From: Marinibaculum sp040216765
GTDB lineage: Bacteria; Pseudomonadota; Alphaproteobacteria; Ferrovibrionales; Ferrovibrionaceae
Reading direction: 5' to 3'
DNA: 64,000 nucleotides
Assembly: GCA_040216765.1 (NCBI GenBank)
Contig: JAVJON010000041.1
Coordinates: forward strand, 89,543 to 153,542
Shown one piece after another: positions 58,566 through 64,000 of the stretch. The position numbers and the translations under genes were made by a program. Position 1 is the first letter of the stretch. Each line of letters begins with the position of its first letter. The notes below the pieces were generated by a model. It did not search any database. It saw only the letters and a list, made by a program, of their open reading frames with translations, and had not been told where the DNA came from.

Positions 58566-59381
58566 ATGTCGATCCGTGCCCTCTGCACCGGCCTGGCCGT
58601 GCTGCTGGCCGTCACCCTGCCGATGGCTGCCCAGGCGCATCGCGTCTGGCTGCTGCCCTCCGCCACCGTGCTGTCGGGCAACGATCCCTGGGTCACGGTC
58701 GACGCGGCGATCTCCAACGACCTGTTCTTTTTCGAGCATCACGCGCTGCAGCTGGACGGTCTGGTGGCCACCGGGCCCGACGGCGAACCGATCGCCATCG
58801 AGAACCCCGCCACGGGACGCTATCGCAGCACGTTCGACCTGCATCTGACGCAGCCGGGCACCTACCGGATCGCGGCCCGGGGCGATTCGTTGTTCGCCAG
58901 CTACGAACTGGCAGGCGAGCGACACCGCTGGCGCGGCACCGCGGAGGCGCTCGCCCGGGAGATCCCGGCAGGCGCGGAAAAGCTCCGTGTGTCCCGCTCC
59001 CAGCGGCGGGTGGAGACCTTCGTGACCGCCGGCGCCCCGACCGATACGGCCCTGGCTGTCACGGGCCAGGGCCTGGAACTGCGGCCGGTCACGCATCCCA
59101 ACGACCTGTTCGCCGGCGAGACGGCGGCGTTCGTCTTGCTGCTGGACGGTGTGCCGGCCGCCGGTCTGGAGGTCGAGGTGATCCCGGGCGGCATCCGCTA
59201 TCGCGACCGGCTGGATGCCATGGCCCTGCGAACGGACGCCGAGGGCCGGGTGCGCATCACCTGGCCGGGCCCGGGGATGTACTGGCTCAGCGCCTCCGTC
59301 GAGGACGACCGCGCCGGCCTGCCGCAGGTCGACCGCCGGCGGGCCGGCTATGCGGTCACCCTGGAGGTGCTGCCGCAGTGA
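58566..59381 (+). CDS. DUF4198 periplasmic protein
   Basis: A 271-residue exported protein. Signal peptide ALCTGLAVLLAVTLPMAAQAH, then RVWLLPSATVLSGNDPWVTVDAAISNDLFFFEHHAL, the DUF4198 opening. The middle has QPGTYRIAARGD and the end has an Ig-like repeat (ETAAFVLLLDGVPAAGLEVEVIPGG...DAEGRVRITWPGPGMYWLSAS). DUF4198 proteins are often found with TonB receptors and are suspected in metal or nickel/cobalt-linked uptake. AAGGAG precedes ATG 58566. Part of the PepSY-ApbE operon. Confidence 0.88.
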   Translation: MSIRALCTGLAVLLAVTLPMAAQAHRVWLLPSATVLSGNDPWVTVDAAISNDLFFFEHHALQLDGLVATGPDGEPIAIENPATGRYRSTFDLHLTQPGTYRIAARGDSLFASYELAGERHRWRGTAEALAREIPAGAEKLRVSRSQRRVETFVTAGAPTDTALAVTGQGLELRPVTHPNDLFAGETAAFVLLLDGVPAAGLEVEVIPGGIRYRDRLDAMALRTDAEGRVRITWPGPGMYWLSASVEDDRAGLPQVDRRRAGYAVTLEVLPQ

Positions 59382-59442
59382 CGGACAGGACGGCCCGGCC
59401 GGTCGCGACAGCCGCCGGGCGGCCGCGGAGGGCGGCCGGCGC

Positions 59443-60447
59443 ATGACCCGGGTCGCCGTGCCGGCGGTGTCCGGGCCGCTGGCGCGGCCGCGGGATACCC
59501 GGCGCTGCGTGCTGCGCGGCAGCGCCCTGGGCACGACCTGGTCTGTGGTCGCGCAGCTGCCGGGGGATATGGGGCCCGGCAGGCTGCAGGATGCCGTCGA
59601 GGCGACCCTGGCCGCGGTCGACGCGGAAATGAGCGGCTGGCGGGCGGAGTCCGAACTCTCCCGGTTCAACAGGGCGCAGGCCGGCAGCTGGCATCCGCTC
59701 TCGGCCGGCCATTTCGCGGTCGTGCAGGCCGCGCTGGACATCGCCGCGGCGACGGAGGGCGCCTTCGACCCCTGCCTGGGCGCCGCCGCCGATCGATGGG
59801 GTTTCGGCCCCTCCGGCCCGGTGACCTGCCCTCCGGCGGCCTGCCCTCCGGCGGCCTGCCCCCCGGTCGCCATCCTGCCGGATTGGCAGCGCCTGCGGCT
59901 GCGGCCGGCAGACAGGGCCCTGTTGCAACCCGGCGGGGTGTGCCTGGATCTGTCGGCCATCGGCAAGGGGCATGCGGTGGATCGGGTCTGCCTCGCCCTG
60001 CAGCGGCTGGGCCTGGCCAGCATGCTGGTGGAGATCGGCGGCGAGGTGCGCGGCGAAGGCGTGAAGCCGGATGGCGGGCCCTGGTGGGTCGCGCTGGAGG
60101 TCCCGCCGGGCCTGCCGGGCGAGCGCGCGGCCGATCGGCGCACCGTGGTGGCCCTGCATGGCCATGCGGTGGCCACGTCCGGCGACTATCGCCGGCACTT
60201 CGTTCATGACGGCGTGCGTTTCGGCCATGTCCTGGACCCGCGCCGCGGCGCGCCGGCGCGGACCGACCTGGCGGCGGTCAGCGTGATCCACCGGGGCTGC
60301 ATGGCGGCCGATGCCCATGCCACGGCGCTGGCCAGCCTGCCGTCGGGCGAGGCCCTGGCCCTCGCCGACCGGCTCGGCCTGGCGGCTCTCCTGCAGTTGC
60401 GCGACGGCCGTTCGGAGGTCTCCCGGGCCTTCGCAGCGATGCTCTAG
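59443..60447 (+). CDS. apbE: FAD:protein FMN transferase
   Basis: A 334-residue flavinyl transferase that moves FMN from FAD to Thr/Ser of exported proteins. Motifs: MSGWRAESELSRFNRA, FDPCLGAAADRWGF, LDLSAIGKGHAVDRV, EIGGEVRGEG, VATSGDYRRHF, HVLDPRRGAPA and MAADAHATALASL. Unusually for a Gram-negative ApbE, the start at 59443 gives no visible signal peptide or lipobox. A threefold repeat, CPPAACPPAACPPVA (residues 129-143), lies in the loop after WGFGPSG. It is the last gene before the receptor. Confidence 0.92.
   Translation: MTRVAVPAVSGPLARPRDTRRCVLRGSALGTTWSVVAQLPGDMGPGRLQDAVEATLAAVDAEMSGWRAESELSRFNRAQAGSWHPLSAGHFAVVQAALDIAAATEGAFDPCLGAAADRWGFGPSGPVTCPPAACPPAACPPVAILPDWQRLRLRPADRALLQPGGVCLDLSAIGKGHAVDRVCLALQRLGLASMLVEIGGEVRGEGVKPDGGPWWVALEVPPGLPGERAADRRTVVALHGHAVATSGDYRRHFVHDGVRFGHVLDPRRGAPARTDLAAVSVIHRGCMAADAHATALASLPSGEALALADRLGLAALLQLRDGRSEVSRAFAAML
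59826..59870 (+). repeat. Threefold 15-bp repeat inside apbE
   Basis: CTGCCCTCCGGCGGC occurs at 59826-59840 and 59841-59855, with a diverged third copy CTGCCCCCCGGTCGC at 59856-59870. In frame, it adds three CPP-rich pentads to a surface loop of ApbE. Confidence 0.85.
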
Positions 60448-60498
60448 CCGAGGGTCGCGGCCGCCAAGCCCTGCATGAAACGCAGGGCACCTCCGCAG

Positions 60499-60528
60499 TT
60501 TACGCAATTGCAAGTCATTCTCAGAATC
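60499..60528 (+). promoter_or_regulatory. Promoter and Fur-like site of the siderophore receptor gene
   Basis: A possible promoter is TTTACG (60499-60504), 17-nt spacer, CAGAAT (60522-60527). GCAAGTCATTCTCAGAATC (60510-60528), read in reverse, matches 12 of 19 Fur-box positions and includes TGAGAATGA, also present in the small-RNA Fur-like site. CGCAATTGCAAGTCATT (60503-60519) matches the PepSY-operon 17-mer in reverse at 16 positions. Iron control of the receptor is therefore likely. Confidence 0.6.
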
Positions 60529-60553
60529 AGGAAAGCTGCCGGCTCCACATCAG

Positions 60554-60574
60554 TAATGCGAATTAGTCGCATTA
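60554..60574. promoter_or_regulatory. Perfect 8-bp-arm inverted repeat before the receptor gene
   Basis: TAATGCGA (60554-60561), spacer ATTAG, TCGCATTA (60567-60574). It lies 62 bases before the start codon and just downstream of the Fur-like site. Size and symmetry fit an operator for a dimeric regulator, either a second iron-type repressor or an AraC/other activator. It could also be an mRNA leader hairpin. Confidence 0.55.
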
Positions 60575-60636
60575 TTTCCTGTCGCACAGCCCCGGGGGAG
60601 GGGTGGCGGCACCCACTGCCCAGGGGGAGTTCCAGC

Positions 60637-62883
60637 ATGTATCCAACCGATCGAGATCCGACCGGCCGGCCGTATCACGGCGTCTCGCGCCTTGCGCTGA
60701 CCGCCGGCCTGCTGGCGACCGGTACGGTGCTGGCCGGCTCCGGGATTGCGCCGGCCACGGCACAGGAGGCGACCAAGGCGGCCGGCCAGGCCGCCGTGAC
60801 CCTGCCGGCGGTCGCAGTGGAGGGTCAGGCCGCGCCCGAAGGCTACAAGGCCGACACGGCCAGCCTCGGCCGGTTCACCGCCCCATTGTTGGAGACGCCG
60901 CGCTCCGTGACGGTCGTCACGCCGGAGGTCATGCAGGATATCGGGGCGACCTCCCTGCAGGATGCGCTGCGCGTCGTGCCCGGTATCACGATGGGCATGG
61001 GGGAAGGCGGCGTCCCGTTGGCCGACCTTCCCAATATCCGCGGCATCAACTCCTCCTCCGGCCTGTTCGTGGACGGTATGCGCGACAACGGCTCCGCGAA
61101 CCGCGAGGTCTTCGACCTGGAGGAGATCGACGTCATCAAGGGACCGTCGGGCTCCTATATCGGGCGGGGCGCCGCCGGCGGTGCGATCAACCTGGTGACC
61201 AAGACCCCGCAGGGCAGGACCTTCCATGGCGGCACGGCGGTCCTGGGCACCGACAGCAAGGAACGCCTGACCGCCGACCTCAACCAGGTGCTGAACGACA
61301 GCATCGCCATCCGCCTCAATGCGATGTGGCAGGACGCCGACGTGCCGGGCCGGGAATCCGTCTATGACGACCGCTGGGGCTTTGCGCCGAGCATCACCTT
61401 CGGCATGCACAGCGATACGCGCGCGACGTTCAGCTACTACCACTACCAGTCGGACGGCATTGCCGATTACGGCCATCCCTACGACCCGGCCACAGGTGCG
61501 CCGGTGAAGGTGGACCGGGACAATTTCTACGGCCTGACCGACCGGGATTTCCAGAAGCAGCAGACCGACACCGGCACCCTGTGGCTGGAGCACGACATCA
61601 CCGACCGCCTGCTGCTGCGCAACACCACCCGCTACAGCGTCTCGTCGAACGACTATATCGGCAGCAATCCGGACGACAGCCAGGGCAATGTGGTCAACGG
61701 GCTGGTGTTCCGCAGCCCGAAGAGCCGCAAGTCCGAGAACACCACGATCGCCAACCTGACCGACCTGTCGGGCACCTACGACACCGGCCCGCTGAAGCAC
61801 AGTTTCGATGTGGGGGCCGAGGTGATGCAGGAGGAGACGACCTCCCGCAGCTATGCCGTGTCGACCCTTGCGGCCGGCGGCGTGGCGATCCCGCGCGGCG
61901 GCTGCAACCTGTTCGGCGCGGGCCCGGCCAGCGGCTACAACTGCACCAGCCTCACCGATCCCAACCCGTCCGACCCCTGGTCGGGCACGATCAGCCAGAA
62001 CCCGTCGACGACCACGAAGACCAACACCTGGTCGCTCTTCGCCTACGACACCATCGACCTGAGCAGCCAATGGTCGGTCAACCTGGGCATCCGGCTGGAC
62101 GACTACCGCACCAAGACCGACACGGGGCTGGAGAACAAGTCGACCCTGCTGAACTATCAGGGCGGCGTGATCTACAAGCCGCTGCCCTATGGCAGCGTCT
62201 ATGTCTCCTACGGAACCTCCTCCAGCCCGCCCGGCGTGACCGCCGGCGAGGGGCAGGGGAACATCTCCACCGGCAATGAGAACCTCGCGCCGGAAAAGTA
62301 CCGCAACTACGAGATCGGCACGAAATGGGACCTGTTCCGGAACATGTTGTCCGTCAACGCGGCGCTGTTCCGTACGGTCACCGACAACGCCTATGTGGCC
62401 ACGGCGCCCGGCCGCGGCGCGCCGCAGGAAAATCTCGGCAAGGACCAGGTCGACGGCCTGGAGCTCGGCATTGCCGGGAACATCAGCCAGGCCTGGAAGG
62501 TCTTCGGCGGCTATTCCTACCTGCGCAGCGAGATCCTGGAGGCCGGGCCGGTCAATCCCGGCACCGAGGGCAACGAGCTTCCCAACACGCCGCGCCACGC
62601 CGTCAGCCTGTTCTCGACCTATGACGTCCTGCCGCAGTTCACCCTCGGCGGCGGTGCCTATTATGTCGCCAAGGTCTATGGCAATACGGCCAACGACAAG
62701 TACGTGCCGTCCTACTGGCGCTTCGACGCCATGGCGCAGTACCGCGTGACGCAGAATGTCAGCCTGCAGCTGAACGTGAACAACATCCTGGACGAGACCT
62801 ATTACGACAAGGCCTACACGACCCACATGGCGAGCGTGGGGGCCGGCCGTTCGGCGATGCTGACCGCGGCCGTGAAGTTCTGA
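60637..62883 (+). CDS. TonB-dependent siderophore receptor (Fiu/PiuA-like)
   Basis: A 748-residue outer-membrane receptor. A signal peptide region (LALTAGLLATGTVLAGSGIAPATAQ) is followed by a TonB-box-like VTLPAVAVEG, the plug domain (PRSVTVVTPEVMQDIGATSLQDALRVVPGITMGMGEGG... NIRGINSSSGLFVDGMRDNG...DVIKGPSGSYIGRGAAGGAINLVTK) and the beta barrel to the final aromatic residue F. The plug pattern and the neighbouring piuC resemble the catecholate receptors Fiu and PiuA. GGGGGAG precedes ATG 60637 at seven bases. It should import ferric catecholate or related siderophores with TonB energy. Confidence 0.93.
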   Translation: MYPTDRDPTGRPYHGVSRLALTAGLLATGTVLAGSGIAPATAQEATKAAGQAAVTLPAVAVEGQAAPEGYKADTASLGRFTAPLLETPRSVTVVTPEVMQDIGATSLQDALRVVPGITMGMGEGGVPLADLPNIRGINSSSGLFVDGMRDNGSANREVFDLEEIDVIKGPSGSYIGRGAAGGAINLVTKTPQGRTFHGGTAVLGTDSKERLTADLNQVLNDSIAIRLNAMWQDADVPGRESVYDDRWGFAPSITFGMHSDTRATFSYYHYQSDGIADYGHPYDPATGAPVKVDRDNFYGLTDRDFQKQQTDTGTLWLEHDITDRLLLRNTTRYSVSSNDYIGSNPDDSQGNVVNGLVFRSPKSRKSENTTIANLTDLSGTYDTGPLKHSFDVGAEVMQEETTSRSYAVSTLAAGGVAIPRGGCNLFGAGPASGYNCTSLTDPNPSDPWSGTISQNPSTTTKTNTWSLFAYDTIDLSSQWSVNLGIRLDDYRTKTDTGLENKSTLLNYQGGVIYKPLPYGSVYVSYGTSSSPPGVTAGEGQGNISTGNENLAPEKYRNYEIGTKWDLFRNMLSVNAALFRTVTDNAYVATAPGRGAPQENLGKDQVDGLELGIAGNISQAWKVFGGYSYLRSEILEAGPVNPGTEGNELPNTPRHAVSLFSTYDVLPQFTLGGGAYYVAKVYGNTANDKYVPSYWRFDAMAQYRVTQNVSLQLNVNNILDETYYDKAYTTHMASVGAGRSAMLTAAVKF

Positions 62884-62928
62884 GCGAGAGGCCCGCGGCC
62901 GGGGGCCCGGCCGCGGGGGAGGCGCGCA

Positions 62929-63612
62929 ATGCTGCTGCAGATACCGGATGTCCTGAACGGGCGGCAGGTGGCGGAGATCCGCCGCCTGCTGGGCGCCGCG
63001 GACTGGATCGACGGCAATGCCACATCGGGCGAGCAGTCGGCGCAGGCCAAGCGCAACAGGCAGCTGCCGGAGGACTCGGAGCTGGCGCAGCAGCTGGGGC
63101 AGGTGGTGCTGACCGCCCTGTCGCGCAGCCCGCTGTTCATTTCCGCAGCCCTGCCGCAGAAGGTCTTTCCCCCGCTGTTCAACCGCTATGCGGAAGGGGA
63201 AACCTTCGGCGCCCATATCGACAACGCGATCCGGCGGGTCCGCGGCACCGACCAGCGCGTCCGCAGCGACCTGTCGGCGACCCTGTTCCTGTCCGGCCCG
63301 GCGGACTATGACGGCGGGGCGCTGCAGGTCCACGACACCTTTGGCTGCCACGAGGTGAAGCTGCCGGCCGGGCATATGGCGCTCTACCCAGCGTCGAGCC
63401 TGCACGAGGTGACGCCGGTCAGCCGCGGCGAGCGCCTGGCCGCCTTCTTCTGGGTGCAGAGCATGGTGCGGGAGGATGCCGCGCGGTCGCTGCTGTTCGA
63501 CCTGGACACGAGCGTCCAGGCGCTGGCGGGCGAGCGCGGCCAGAAGGACCCGCAGGTGATCCGCCTGACGGGCATCTACCACAACCTGCTGCGCCGCTGG
63601 GCGGAGGTCTGA
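62929..63612 (+). CDS. piuC: Fe(II)/2OG PKHD-type hydroxylase (PiuC/YbiX)
   Basis: A 227-residue 2OG-Fe(II) oxygenase. Iron ligands H96 and D98 (FGAHIDNAI) and H159 (SSLHEVTPV), with 2OG-binding Arg at R169 (RGERLAAFFW). The opening LLQIPDVLNGRQVAEIRRLLGAADWIDGNATSGEQSAQAKRNRQLPE and the end TGIYHNLLRRWAEV are diagnostic of PiuC/YbiX. It pairs with siderophore receptors in E. coli (fiu-ybiX) and Pseudomonas (piuA-piuC). Its own substrate is unknown. GGAGG precedes ATG 62929, 45 bases after the receptor stop. Confidence 0.95.
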   Translation: MLLQIPDVLNGRQVAEIRRLLGAADWIDGNATSGEQSAQAKRNRQLPEDSELAQQLGQVVLTALSRSPLFISAALPQKVFPPLFNRYAEGETFGAHIDNAIRRVRGTDQRVRSDLSATLFLSGPADYDGGALQVHDTFGCHEVKLPAGHMALYPASSLHEVTPVSRGERLAAFFWVQSMVREDAARSLLFDLDTSVQALAGERGQKDPQVIRLTGIYHNLLRRWAEV

Positions 63613-63704
63613 CAACCATCGTCACCACCGGGCCTGTCCCACTGGTGTCCGGTTCAGGTCGGCTGCTGTGCGATATGGCGCGGCCTGCCTCCAAAAGCTC
63701 GTCA

Positions 63705-63725
63705 CTCGCGGGCTTGGCCCGCGAG
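63705..63725 (+). repeat. REP-like palindrome
   Basis: CTCGCGGGC (63705-63713), loop TTG, GCCCGCGAG (63717-63725). The surroundings CGTCA-stem-GTCCATGG match the REP units at 32.8-32.9 kb. Confidence 0.75.
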
Positions 63726-63920
63726 TCCATGGTGCCGCTGCCCCATGGTTTCCGTCACGTTCTGCAGCTATTGAGCCGCGCGCCGGGATGGACCGCCGGG
63801 TCGCGCCCACTGGTGTCCGGTTGAGCATGGCCGGCATTCGCTCAAGGCCGCGACTTTGGCGGGCTTGCGGGGCCAACCGCTGACGCTGGACACGGATGTC
63901 CTTGCGTTCCCCCAATCGTC

Positions 63921-63943
63921 ACCACCGCGCTCGTCGCGGTGGT
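63921..63943 (+). repeat. REP-like palindrome
   Basis: ACCACCGCG (63921-63929), loop CTCGT, CGCGGTGGT (63935-63943), again within CGTC-stem-CCATGG context. Confidence 0.75.
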
Positions 63944-64000
63944 CCATGGTGCCGCCAGGTTCAATAATAGCCTGATCTTATTGAGATGCGGCGCGATGGG

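Larger units (their letters stand above)
63613..64000. repeat. REP-rich non-coding tail
   Basis: No credible gene. It contains two clear REP-like hairpins (stems 63705-63713/63717-63725 and 63921-63929/63935-63943), each preceded by CGTCA and followed by GTCCATGG. A third, imperfect copy lies at 63621-63648. A 17-mer, CCCACTGGTGTCCGGTT, occurs at 63638-63654 and 63806-63822 in the same orientation. Near the right edge, CAATAA and TTATTG flank TAGCCTGATC (63963-63984). The sequence looks like decayed REP/BIME material. Confidence 0.7.

Noticed and set aside
60550..63615. 1,021-codon minus-strand frame opposite the receptor and piuC
   Set aside because: Low-complexity Arg/Gly/Ala sequence. The plus strand carries two unmistakable families.
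1..64000. CRISPR arrays, prophage, integrase or complete insertion sequence
   Set aside because: No regularly spaced repeats, phage structural genes, integrase or transposase reading frames were recognised on either strand.

Overview
The window is high-GC (about 70 %) bacterial chromosome, densely coded on both strands. Gene content points to an alphaproteobacterium of the Rhodospirillales/Acetobacterales type: a short 4.5S-type SRP RNA next to dnaX-ybaB-recR, a membrane-anchored cytochrome c next to kdsB-pheA, a DUF2336 protein paired with a GGDEF protein, a LysR/DUF1127 divergent pair, and palindromic REP-like elements. No tRNA, rRNA, CRISPR array, complete insertion sequence or prophage was seen. 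Genus and species cannot be settled from this window.

Layout. 0-5.4 kb: an SLC13-type transporter, a lone Rieske oxygenase, a candidate iron-regulated small RNA on the minus strand, two small envelope proteins and a lytic-transglycosylase-like protein. 5.4-22 kb: a decoration/export locus holding a NodU/CmcH carbamoyltransferase, a TylF-like methyltransferase, a phytanoyl-CoA-dioxygenase-like enzyme, a 2,012-residue protein with three TPR + GT41 (SPINDLY/OGT-like) modules in tandem, a type I secretion ABC exporter with its HlyD adaptor, and a TPR-fused 2OG-Fe(II) oxygenase. No outer-membrane factor and no RTX-type substrate are present. 22-28 kb: thioredoxin-like protein, CobU/CobP, SemiSWEET, TAXI solute-binding protein, M17 aminopeptidase, GhrA-like reductase, TPR-methyltransferase and a deoxyribosyltransferase-like protein. 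28.8-37.3 kb: a yejABEF-type peptide ABC transporter with two paralogous binding proteins, a VOC protein between them, and a 255-bp inverted-repeat element splitting yejA from yejB. 37.4-54.3 kb: mostly housekeeping (hisN, cytochrome c, kdsB, pheA, nudC, SRP RNA, dnaX, ybaB, recR, def, fmt, truA, dapE, dapD). 54.5-57.2 kb: diguanylate cyclase plus DUF2336 protein. 57.2-63.6 kb: an iron-acquisition/flavinylation locus (PepSY-type membrane protein, DUF2271, DUF4198, ApbE, TonB-dependent siderophore receptor, PiuC). 63.6-64 kb: a non-coding REP-rich tail.

How genes fit together. Three signals converge on iron. The minus-strand transcript at about 3256-3328 has a sigma70-like promoter overlapped by a Fur-like site and ends in a strong intrinsic terminator. 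The receptor promoter shares the 9-mer TGAGAATGA with that site. The promoters of the PepSY-led operon and of the receptor share a 17-mer that matches at 16 positions. The DUF2271 protein carries an ApbE-type flavin-attachment motif (DGISGAT) two genes before apbE, suggesting a periplasmic flavin redox step tied to siderophore-iron uptake. The 5.4-22 kb block is best read, as inference, as a system that glycosylates and further tailors a protein or glycan exported by the type I secretion pair. These two systems and the small RNA are the most interesting parts of the window.
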